Origin: Euonymus europaeus
Taxonomy: Eukaryota; Streptophyta; Magnoliopsida; Celastrales; Celastraceae
Assembly (NCBI GenBank): GCA_963580455.1
Contig: OY756961.1
Span: 14,365,001 to 14,429,000, forward strand
Direction: 5' to 3'
DNA: 64,000 nucleotides
Below, one piece after another: positions 39,064 through 50,902 of the stretch. A program made the position numbers and the translations under genes. Each line of letters starts with the position of its first letter. The stretch's first letter is position 1. Under the pieces are notes generated by a model that saw nothing but the letters and a program-made list of their open reading frames with translations, was not told the origin of the DNA and made no database searches.

Positions 39064-41478
39064 CCTCCATAGAGAGAGTTGAGCAACTTCGAACTATCAA
39101 AGTTGCTCGGGATAGACTTTTTATTGTTCTTCTATGTTAAATTTTACGAGTATAAGCTTCCTGCATTATTTCGATGCCAAAACACCAACTTTCTATGACA
39201 AATAGACAAAACCGTTAAAAGCTCCTCCATAGAGAGAGTTGAGCAACTTCGGACTATCAAAGTTGCTCGGGATAGACATTTTATTGTTCTTCTATGTCAA
39301 ATTTTACGAGTATAAGCTTCCTCAATTATTTCGATGCCAAAACACCAACTTTCTACGACAAATAGACAAAACCGTTAAAAGCTCCTCCATAGAGAGAGTT
39401 GAGCAACTTCCGACCATCAAAATTGCTCTATGTACAACTTTTATTGTTCTTATATGTCAAATTTTACGAGTATAAGCTTCATAGTTTATTTCGATGCCAA
39501 AACACCAACTTTCTATGACAAATAGACAAACCCGCTAAAAGCACCTCCATAGAGAGAGATGAGCAACTTCGGACTATCAAAGTTGCTCGGGATAGACTTT
39601 TTATTGTTCTTCTATGTCAACTTTTACGAGTATTAGCTTCCTACATTATTTGGATGCCAAAACACTAACTTTCTATGACAAATGGACAAAACCGATAAAA
39701 GCTCCTCCATAGAGAGAGTTATGGAACTTCGAACCATCAAAATTGCTCTATGTACACTTTTTGTTGTTCTTCTATGTGAAATTTTACGAGTATAAGCTTC
39801 CTAGATTATTTCGATGCCAAAACACCAACTTTCTATGACAAATGGACAAAACCGTTAAAAGCTCCTCCATAGAGAGAGTTGAGCAACTTTGGAGTATCAA
39901 AGTTGCTCGGGATAGACTTTTTATTGTTTTTCTATGTCAAAATTTACGAGTATAAGCTTCCTACATTATTTCGATGCCAAAACACCAACTTTCTATGTCA
40001 AATAGACAGAATCGTTAAAAGCTCCTCCATAGAGAGAGTTGAGCAACTTCGGACTATCAAAGTTGCTCGGGATAGACATTTTATTGTTCTTCTATGTCAA
40101 ATTTTACGAGTATAAGCTTCCTACATTATTTCGATGCCAAAACACCAACTTTCTATGACAAATGGACAAAACCGTTAAAAGCTCCTCCATAGAGAGAGTT
40201 GAGCAACTTCGGACCATCAAAATTGCTCTATGTACACTTTTTGTTGTTCATCTATGTGAAATTTTACGAGTATAAGCTTCCTAGATTATTTCGATGCCAA
40301 AACACCAACTTTCTAGGACAAATGGAAAAAACCGTTAAAAGCTCCTCCATAGAGAGAGTTGAGCAACTTTGGACTATCAAAGTTGCTCGGGATAGACTTT
40401 TTATTGTTCTTCTATGTCAAAATTTACGAGTATAAGCTTCCTATATTATTTCGATGCCAAAACACCAACTTTCTATGTCAAATAGACAAAACCGTTAAAA
40501 GCTCCTCCATAGAGAGAGTTGAGCAACTTCGGACTATCAAAGTTGCTCGGGATAGACATTTTATTGTTCTTCTATGTCAAATTTTACGAGTATAAGCTTC
40601 CTACTTTATTTCGATGCCAAAACACCAACTTTCTATGACAAATGGACAGAATCGTTAAAAGCTCCTCCATAGAGAGAGTTGAGCAACTTCGGACTATCAA
40701 AGTTGCTCAGGATAGACTTTTTATTGTTCTTCTATGTAAAATTTTACGAGTATAAGCTTCCTACATTATTTCGATGCCAAAACACCAACTTTCTATGTCA
40801 AATAGACAAAACCGTTAAAAGCTCCTCCATAGAGAGAGTTGAGCAACTTCGGACTATCAAAGTTGCTCGGGATAGACTTTTTATTGTTCTTCTATGTCAA
40901 AATTTACGAGTATAAGCTTCCTACATTATATCGAGGCCAAAACACCAACTTTCTACCACAAATGGACAAAACCGTTAAAAGCTCCTCCATAGAGAGAGTT
41001 GAGCAACTTCGGACCATCAAAATTGCTCTATGTACACTTTTTGTTGTTCTTCTATGTGAAATTTTACGAGTATAAGCTTCCTAGATTATTTCGATGCCAA
41101 AACACCAACTTTCTATGACAAATGGACAAAACCGTTAAAAGCTCCTCCATAGAGAGAGTTGAGCAACTTTGGACTATCAAAGTTGCTCGGGATAGACTTT
41201 TTATTGTTCTTCTATGTCAAAATTTACGAGTATAAGCTTCCTACATTATTTCGATGCCAAAACACCAACTTTCTATGACAAATGAAAAAAACCGTTAAAA
41301 GCTCCTCCATAGAGAGAGTTGAACAACTTCGGATCATCAAAATTGCTCTATGTATACTTTTTGTTGTTCTTCTATGTGAAATTTTACGAGTACAAGCTTC
41401 CTAGATTATTTCGATGTCAAAACACCAACTTTTCATGACAAATAGACAAAACCGTTCAAAGCTTCTCCATAGAGAGTG

Positions 41479-42118
41479 TTGAGCGACTTCGGACCATCAA
41501 AGTTGCTCGATGTACAACTTTTATTGTTCTTATATGTCAAATTTTACGAGTATAAGCTTCATAGTTTATTTCGATGCCAAAACACCAACTTTCTATGACA
41601 AATAGACAAACCCGCTAAAAGCACCTCCATAGAGAGAGATGAGCAACTTCGGACTATCAAAGTTGCTCGGGATAGACTTTTTATTGTTCTTCTATGTCAA
41701 CTTTTACGAGTATTAGCTTCCTACATTATTTGGATGCCAAAACACTAACTTTCTATGACAAATGGACAAAACCGATAAAAGCTCCTCCATAGAGAGAGTT
41801 ATGCAACTTCGAACTATCAAAGTTGCTAGGGATAGACTTTTTATTGTTCTTCTATGTCAAAATTTACGAGTATAAGCTTCCTACATTATTTCGATGCCAA
41901 AACACCAACTTTCTATGACAAATGGACAAAACCGTTAAAAGCTCCTCCATAGAGAGAGTTGAGCAACTTCGGATCATCAAAATTGCTCTATGTATACTTT
42001 TTGTTGTTCTTCTATGTGAAATTTTACGAGTATAAGCTTCCTAGATTATTTCGATGTCAAAACACCAACTTTCTATGACAAATAGACAAAACCGTTCAAA
42101 GCTTCTCCATAGAGAGTG
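41479..42118 (+). repeat. 4-monomer tandem unit, copy 1 (640 bp)
   Basis: The unit is m20 (41479), m21 (41639), an ATGCAACTTCGAACTATC monomer with GCTAGGGATAG (41799) and an m29-type class B monomer (41959). It is repeated immediately at 42119. It also recurs in the second 74-mer at 53318-53957. The GCTAGGG variant occurs only in the right half of the window (34467, 41826, 42466, 47266, 53666, 54306, 59106). Confidence 0.82.
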
Positions 42119-42758
42119 TTGAGCGACTTCGGACCATTAAAGTTGCTCGATGTACAACTTTTATTGTTCTTATATGTCAAATTTTACGAGTATAAGCTTC
42201 ATAGTTTATTTCGATGCCAAAACACCAACTTTCTATGACAAATAGACAAACCAGCTAAAAGCACCTCCATAGAGAGAGATGAGCAACTTCGGACTATCAA
42301 AGTTGCTCGGGATAGACTTTTTATTGTTCTTCTATGTCAACTTTTACGAGTATTAGCTTCCTACATTATTTGGATGCCAAAACACTAACTTTCTATGACA
42401 AATGGACAAAACCGATAAAAGCTCCTCCATAGAGAGAGTTATGCAACTTCGAACTATCAAAGTTGCTAGGGATAGACTTTTTATTGTTCTTCTATGTCAA
42501 AATTTACGAGTATAAGCTTCCTACATTATTTCGATGCCAAAACACCAACTTTCTATGACAAATGGACAAAACCGTTAAAAGCTCCTCCATAGATAGAGTT
42601 GAGCAACTTTGGATCATCAAAATTGCTCTATGTATACTTTTTGTTGTTCTTCTATGTGAAATTTTACGAGTATAAGCTTCCTAGATTATTTCGATGTCAA
42701 AACACCAACTTTCTATGACAAATAGACAAAACCGTTCAAAGCTTCTCCATAGAGAGTG
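42119..42758 (+). repeat. 4-monomer tandem unit, copy 2 (640 bp)
   Basis: This repeats 41479-42118 with GGACCATTAAAG (42137), CCAGCT for CCCGCT (42253), CCATAGATAGAG (42593) and CTTTGGATC (42609) as differences. It is followed by m30 (42759, with the +1 GAGCATTAAGC) and m1 (42920), so the 4-mer sits just upstream of a 30-mer start. The same pair is present in the second 74-mer at 53318-54597. Confidence 0.82.
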
Positions 42759-42919
42759 TTGAGCGACTTCGGACCATCAAAGTTGCTCGATGTACAATTT
42801 TTATTGTTCTTATATGTCAAATTTTACGAGCATTAAGCTTCCTACTTTATTTCGATGCCAAAACACCAACTTTCTATGACAAATGGACAGAATCGTTAAA
42901 AGCTCCTCCATAGAGAGAA

Positions 42920-45900
42920 TTGAGCAACTTCGGACTATCAAAGTTGCTCGGGATAGACTTTTTATTGTTCTTCTATGTAAAATTTTACGAGTATAAGCTT
43001 CCTACATTATTTCGATACCAAAACACCAACTTTCTATGTCAAATAGACAAAACCGTTAAAAGCTCCTCCATAGAGAGAGTTGAGCAACTTCGGACTATCA
43101 AAGTTGCTCGGGATAGACTTTTTATTGTTCTTCTATGTCAAAATTTACGAGTATAAGCTTCCTACATTATTTCGAGGCCAAAACACCAACTTTCTACCAC
43201 AAATGGACAAAACCGTTAAAAGCTCCTCCATAGAGAGAGTTGAGCAACTTCAGACCATCAAAATTGCTCTATGTACACTTTTTGTTGTTCTTCTATGTGA
43301 AATTTTACGAGTGTAAGCTTTCTAGATTATTTCGATGCCAAAACACAAACTTTCTATGACAAATGGACAAAACCGTTAAAAGCTCCTCCATAGAGAGAGT
43401 TGAGCAACTTCGAACCATCAAAATTGCTCTATGTACACTTTTTGTTGTTCTTCTATGTGAAATTTTACGAGTATAAGCTTACTAGATTATTTCGATGCCA
43501 AAACACCAACTTTCTATGACAAATGGACAAAACCGTTAAAAGCTCCTCCATAGAGAGAGTTGAGCAACTTCGGACTATCAAAGTTGCTCGGGATAGACTT
43601 TTTATTGTTCTTCTATGTCAAAATTTACGAGTATAAGCTTCCTACATTATTTCGATGCCAAAACACCACCTTTCTACGACAAATGGACAAAACCGTTAAA
43701 AGCTCCTCCATAGAGAGAGTTGAACAACTTCGGATCATCAAAATTGCTCTATGTACACTTTTTGTTGTTCTTCTATGTGGAATTTTACGAGTATAAGCTT
43801 CCTAGATTATTTCGATGTCAAAACACCAACTTTCTATGACAAATAGACAAAACTGTTAAAAGCTCCTCCATAGAGAGAGTTGAGCAACTTCAGACCATCA
43901 AAATTGCTCTATGTACACTTTTTATTGTTCTTATATGTCAACTTTTACGAGTATTAGCTTCCTACATTATTTGGATGCCAAAACACCAACTTTCTATGAC
44001 AAATGGACAAAACCGATAAAAGCTCCTCCATAGAGAGAGTTATGCAACTTCGAACTATCAAAGTTGCTCGGGATAGACTTTTTATTGTTATTCTATGTCA
44101 AAATTTACGAGTATAAGCTTCCTATATTATTTCGATGCCAAAACACCAACTTTCTACGTCAAATGGACAAAACCGTTAAAAGCTCCTCCATAGAGAGAGT
44201 TGAGCAACTTCGGACCATCAAAGTTGCTCGGTGTACAATTTTTGTTGTTCTTATATGTCAAATTTTATGAGTATAAGCTTCCTAGATTATTTTGATGCCA
44301 AAACACCAACTTTCTATGACGAATGAACAAAACCGTTAAAATATCCTCCATAGAGAGAGTTGAGCAACTTCGGACCATCAAAATTGCTCTATGTACACTT
44401 TTTGTTGTTCTTCTATGTGAAATTTTACGAGAGTAAGCTTCCTAGATTATTTCGATGCCAAAACACCAACTTTCTATGACAAATGGACAAAACCGTTAAA
44501 AGCTCCTCCATAGAGACAGTTGAGCAACTTCGGACTATCAAAGTTGCTCGGGATAGACTTTTTATTGTTCTTCTATGTCAAAATTTACGAGTATAAGCTT
44601 CCTACATTATTTCGATTCCAAAACACCAACTTTCTACGACAAATGGACAAAACCGTTAAAAGCTCCTCCATAGAGAGAGTTGAGCAACTTCAGACCATCA
44701 AAATTGCTCTATGTACACTTTTTGTTGTTCTTCTATGTGTAATTTTACGAGTATAAGCTTCCTAGATTATTTCGATGCCAAAACACAACCTTTCTATGAC
44801 AAATGGACAAAACCGTTAAAAGCTCCTCCATAGAGAGATTTGAGTAACTTCGGACCATCAAAGTTGCTCGGTGTACAATTTTTATTGTTCTTATATGTCA
44901 AATTTTACGAGTATAAGTTTCGTAGATTATTTCGATGCCAAAACACCAACTTTCTATGACAAATAAACAAAACCGCTAAAAGCTACTCCATAGAGAGAGT
45001 TAAGCAACTTCGGATTATCAAAGTTTCTCGGGATAGACTTTTTATTGTTCTTCTATGTCAAAATTTACGAGTATAAGCTTCCTACATTATTTCGATGTCA
45101 AAACACTAACCTTCTATGACAAATGGACAAAACCAAAAAAGCTCCTCCATAGAGAGAGTTATGCAACTTTTGAACATCAAAGTTGCTCGGTGTACAATTT
45201 TTATTGTTCTCATATGTCAAATTTTATTAGTATAAGCTTCCTAGATTATTTCGATGCCAAAACACCAACTTTCTTTGACAAATGGAAAAAACCGTTAAAA
45301 GCTCCTCCATAGAGAGAATTGACCAACTTCAGACTATGAAAGTTGCTCGGGATAGACTTTTTATTGTTCTTCTATGTCAAATTTTACGAGTATAAGCTTC
45401 ATACTTTATTTCGATGCCAAAACACCAACTTTCTATGACAAATGGACAGAATCATTAAAAGCTCCTCCATAGAGAGAGTTGAGCAACTTCGAACTATCAA
45501 AGTTGCTCGGGATAGACTTTTTATTGTTCTTCTATGTTAAATTTTACGAGTATAAGCTTCCTGCATTATTTCGATGCCAAAACACCAACTTTCTATGACA
45601 AATAGACAAAACCGTTAAAAGCTCCTCCATAGAGAGAGTTGAGCAACTTCGGACTATCAAAGTTGCTCGGGATAGACATTTTATTGTTCTTCTATGTCAA
45701 ATTTTACGAGTATAAGCTTCCTCAATTATTTCGATGCCAAAACACCAATTTTCTACGACAAATAGACAAAACCGTTAAAAGCTCCTCCATAGAGAGAGTT
45801 GAGCAACTTCCGACCATCAAAATTGCTCTATGTATACTTTTTGTTGTTCTTCTATGTGAAATTTTACGAGTATAAGCTTCCTAGATTATTTCGATGTCAA

Positions 45901-47718
45901 AACACCAACTTTCTATGACAAATAGACAAAACCGTTAAAAGCTTCTCCATAGAGAGTGTTGAGCGACTTCGGACCATCAAAGTTGCTCGATGTACAATTT
46001 TTATTGTTCTTATATGTCAAATTTTACGAGTATAAGCTTCATAGATTATTTCGATGCCAAAACACCAAATTTCTATGACAAATAGACAAACCCGCTAAAA
46101 GCACCTCCATAGAGAGAGATGAGCAACTTCGGACTATCAAAGTTGCTCGGGATAGACTTTTTATTGTTCTTCTATGTCAACTTTTACGAGTATTAGCTTC
46201 CTACATTATTTGGATGCCAAAACACCAACTTTCTATGACAAATGGACAAAACCGATAAAAGCTCCTCCATAGAGAGAGTTATGCAACTTCGAACTATCAA
46301 AGTTGCTCGGGATAGACTTTTTATTTTTCTTCTATGTCAAAATTTTCGAGTATAAGCTTCCTACATTATTTGGATGCCAAAACAACAATTTTCTACGACA
46401 AATGGACAAAACCGTTAAAAGCTCCTCCATAGAGAGAGTTGAGCAACTTCGGACCATCAAAATTGCTCTATGTACACTTTTTGTTGTTCTTCTATGTGAA
46501 ATTTTACGACTATAAGCTTCCAAGATTATTTCGATGCCAAAACACCAACTTTCTATGACGAATGGACAAATCGTTAAAAGCTCCTCCATAGAGAGAGTTG
46601 AGCAACTTTGGACTATCAAAGTTGCTCGGGATAGACTTTTTATTCTTCTTCTATGTCAAAATTTACGAGTATAAGCTTCCTACATTATTTCGATGCCAAA
46701 ACACCAACTTTCTATGACAAATGGACAAAACCGTTAAAAGCTCCTCCATAGAGAGAGTTGAACAACTTCGGATCATCAAAATTGCTCTATGTATACTTTT
46801 TGTTGTTCTTCTATGTGAAATTTTACGAGTATAAGCTTCCTAGATTATTTCGATGTCAAAACACCAACTTTTCATGACAAATAGACAAAACCGTTCAAAG
46901 CTTCTCCATAGAGAGTGTTGAGCGACTTCGGACCATTAAAGTTGCTCGATGTACAACTTTTATTGTTCTTATATGTCAAATTTTACGAGTATAAGCTTCA
47001 TAGTTTATTTCGATGCCAAAACACCAACTTTGTATGACAAATAGACAAACCAGCTAAAAGCACCTCCATAGAGAGAGATGAGCAACTTCGGACTATCAAA
47101 GTTGCTCGGGATAGACTTTTTATTGTTCTTCTATGTCAACTTTTACGAGTATTAGCTTCCTACATTATTTGGATGCCAAAACACTAACTTTCTATGACAA
47201 ATGGACAAAACCGATAAAAGCTCCTCCATAGAGAGAGTTATGCAACTTCGAACTATCAAAGTTGCTAGGGATAGACTTTTTATTGTTCTTCTATGTCAAA
47301 ATTTACGAGTATAAGCTTCCTACATTATTTCGATGCCAAAACACCAACTTTCTATGACAAATGGACAAAACCGTTAAAAGCTCCTCCATAGAGAGAGTTG
47401 AGCAACTTCGGATCATCAAAATTGCTCTATGTAGACTTTTTGTTGTTCTTCTATGTGAAATTTTACGAGTATAAGCTTCCTAGATTATTTCGATGTCAAA
47501 ACACCAACTTTCTATGACAAATAGACAAAACCGTTCAAAGCTTCTCCATAGAGAGTGTTGAGCGACTTCGGACCATCAAAGTTGCTCGATGTACAATTTT
47601 TATTGTTCTTATATGTCAAATTTTACGAGCATTAAGCTTCCTACTTTATTTCGATGCCAAAACACCAACTTTCTATGACAAATGGACAGAATCGTTAAAA
47701 GCTCCTCCATAGAGAGAA
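42920..47718 (+). repeat. 30-monomer higher-order repeat, right-hand version (4799 bp), nested
   Basis: Monomers m1-m23 follow the reference order (m5 43560, m11 44520, m18 45639, m22 46279, m23 46439). Positions 24-28 differ from the reference: a class A monomer (46598, TTTGGACTATC), class B (46758, GAACAACTTCGGATC), m20 (46918), m21 (47078) and the GCTAGGG monomer (47238), then m29 (47398) and m30 (47558). Length is 30 x 160 - 1. The next m1 is at 47719, exactly 4799 bp on, and the same block is present at 54759-59557 in the second 74-mer. Confidence 0.87.
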
Positions 47719-50700
47719 TTGAGCAACTTCGGACTATCAAAGTTGCTCGGGATAGACTTTTTATTGTTCTTCTATGTAAAATTTTACGAGTATAAGCTTC
47801 CTACATTATTTCGATACCAAAACACCAACTTTCTATGTCAAATAGACAAAACCGTTAAAAGCTCCTCCATAGAGAGAGTTGAGCAACTTCGGACTATCAA
47901 AGTTGCTCGGGATAGACTTTTTATTGTTCTTCTATGTCAAAATTTACGAGTATAAGCTTCCTACATTATTTCGAGGCCAAAACACCAACTTTCTACCACA
48001 AATGGACAAAACCGTTAAAAGCTCCTCCATAGAGAGAGTTGAGCAACTTCAGACCATCAAAATTGCTCTATGTACACTTTTTGTTGTTCTTCTATGTGAA
48101 ATTTTACGAGTGTAAGCTTTCTAGATTATTTCGATGCCAAAACACAAACTTTCTATGACAAATGGACAAAACCGTTAAAAGCTCCTCCATAGAGAGAGTT
48201 GAGCAACTTCGAACCATCAAAATTGCTCTATGTACACTTTTTGTTGTTCTTCTATGTGAAATTTTACGAGTATAAGCTTACTAGATTATTTCGATGCCAA
48301 AACACCAACTTTCTATGACAAATGGACAAAACCGTTAAAAGCTCCTCCATAGAGAGAGTTGAGCAACTTCGGACTATCAAAGTTGCTCGGGATAGACTTT
48401 TTATTGTTCTTCTATGTCAAAATTTACGAGTATAAGCTTCCTACATTATTTCGATGCCAAAACACCACCTTTCTACGACAAATGGACAAAACCGTTAAAA
48501 GCTCCTCCATAGAGAGAGTTGAACAACTTCGGATCATCAAAATTGCTCTATGTACACTTTTTGTTGTTCTTCTATGTGGAATTTTACGAGTATAAGCTTC
48601 CTAGATTATTTCGATGTCAAAACACCAACTTTCTATGACAAATAGACAAAACCGTTAAAAGCTCCTCCATAGAGAGAGTTGAGCAACTTCAGACCATCAA
48701 AATTGCTCTATGTACACTTTTTATTGTTCTTATATGTCAACTTTTACGAGTATTAGCTTCCTACATTATTTGGATGCCAAAACACCAACTTTCTATGACA
48801 AATGGACAAAACCGATAAAAGCTCCTCCATAGAGAGAGTTATGCAACTTCGAACTATCAAAGTTGCTCGGGATAGACTTTTTATTGTTATTCTATGTCAA
48901 AATTTACGAGTATAAGCTTCCTATATTATTTCGATGGCAAAACACCAACTTTCTACGTCAAATGGACAAAACCGTTAAAAGCTCCTCCATAGAGAGAGTT
49001 GAGCAACTTCGGACCATCAAAGTTGCTCGGTGTACAATTTTTGTTGTTCTTATATGTCAAATTTTATGAGTATAAGCTTCCTAGATTATTTTGATGCCAA
49101 AACACCAACTTTCTATGACGAATGAACAAAACCGTTAAAATATCCTCCATAGAGAGAGTTGAGCAACTTCGGACCATCAAAATTGCTCTATGTACACTTT
49201 TTGTTGTTCTTCTATGTGAAATTTTACGAGAGTAAGCTTCCTAGATTATTTCGATGCCAAAACACCAACTTTCTATGACAAATGGACAAAACCGTTAAAA
49301 GCTCCTCCATAGAGAGAGTTGAGCAACTTCGGACTATCAAAGTTGCTCGAGATAGACTTTTTATTGTTCTTCTATGTCAAAATTTACGAGTATAAGCTTC
49401 CTACATTATTTCGATTCCAAAACACCAACTTTCTACGACAAATGGACAAAACCGTTAAAAGCTCCTCCATAGAGAGAGTTGAGCAACTTCAGACCATCAA
49501 AATTGCTCTATGTACACTTTTTGTTGTTCTTCTATGTGTAATTTTACGAGTATAAGCTTCCTAGATTATTTCGATGCCAAAACACAACCTTTCTATGACA
49601 AATGGACAAAACCGTTAAAAGCTCCTCCATAGAGAGATTTGAGTAACTTCGGACCATCAAAGTTGCTCGGTGTACAATTTTTATTGTTCTTATATGTCAA
49701 ATTTTACGAGTATAAGTTTCGTAGATTATTTCGATGCCAAAACACCAACTTTCTATGACAAATAAACAAAACCGCTAAAAGCTACTCCATAGAGAGAGTT
49801 AAGCAACTTCGGATTATCAAAGTTTCTCGGGATAGACTTTTTATTGTTCTTCTATGTCAAAATTTACGAGTATAAGCTTCCTCCATTATTTCGATGTCAA
49901 AACACTAACTTTCTATGACAAATGGACAAAACCAAAAAAGCTCCTCCATAGAGAGAGTTATGCAACTTTTGAACATCAAAGTTGCTCGGTGTACAATTTT
50001 TATTGTTCTCATATGTCAAATTTTATTAGTATAAGCTTCCTAGATTATTTCGATGCCAAAACACCAACTTTCTTTGACAAATGGAAAAAACCGTTAAAAG
50101 CTCCTCCATAGAGAGAATTGACCAACTTCAGACTATGAAAGTTGCTCGGGATAGACTTTTTATTGTTCTTCTATGTCAAATTTTACGAGTATAAGCTTCA
50201 TACTTTATTTCGATGCCAAAACACCAACTTTCTATGACAAATGGACAGAATCATTAAAAGCTCCTCCATAGAGAGAGTTGAGCAACTTCGAACTATCAAA
50301 GTTGCTCGGGATAGACTTTTTATTGTTCTTCTATGTTAAATTTTACGAGTATAAGCTTCCTGCATTATTTCGATGCCAAAACACCAACTTTCTATGACAA
50401 ATAGACAAAACCGTTAAAAGCTCCTCCATAGAGAGAGTTGAGCAACTTCGGACTATCAAAGTTGCTCGGGATAGACATTTTATTGTTCTTCTATGTCAAA
50501 TTTTACGAGTATAAGCTTCCTCAATTATTTCGATGCCAAAACACCAATTTTCTACGACAAATAGACAAAACCGTTAAAAGCTCCTCCATAGAGAGAGTTG
50601 AGCAACTTCCGACCATCAAAATTGCTCTATGTATACTTTTTGTTGTTCTTCTATGTGAAATTTTACGAGTATAAGCTTCCTAGATTATTTCGATGTCAAA

Positions 50701-50902
50701 ACACCAACTTTCTATGACAAATAGACAAAACCGTTAAAAGCTTCTCCATAGAGAGTGTTGAGCGACTTCGGACCATCAAAGTTGCTCGATGTACAATTTT
50801 TATTGTTCTTATATGTCAAATTTTACGAGTATAAGCTTCATAGATTATTTCGATGCCAAAACACCAAATTTCTATGACAAATAGACAAACCCGCTAAAAG
50901 CA
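47719..50902 (+). repeat. Right-hand 30-mer, second copy, cut after m20
   Basis: Monomers m1-m20 match 42920-46102 at a shift of 4799 (48359/43560, 49319/44520, 49854/45055, 50438/45639). Private changes are CGATGGC (48937), CTCGAGATAG (49350) and CCTCCATT (49883). The copy is interrupted after m20 by the 74-mer junction at 50903-50917, so m21-m30 are absent here. The corresponding copy in the second 74-mer is 59558-62581, which instead continues into m21. Confidence 0.85.

Larger units (their letters stand above)
39064..50902 (+). repeat. 74-monomer higher-order unit, copy 1 (about 11.84 kb)
   Basis: The unit opens with m17 (39079), m18, the m19/m20 hybrid, m21 and about 20 rearranged monomers (39719-42918), then contains one complete 30-mer (42920-47718) and the first 20 monomers of a second (47719-50902). 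The next unit starts at a shift of 11839 bp: 39239/51078, 39879/51718, 40839/52678, 42920/54759, 46303/58142, 47719/59558 and 49319/61158. By eye I noted about 16 substitutions over some 11.7 kb, for example 40250, 41265, 43853, 45110, 47032, 47434, 48937 and 49350 on this copy, so identity is near 99.8%. Confidence 0.88.
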
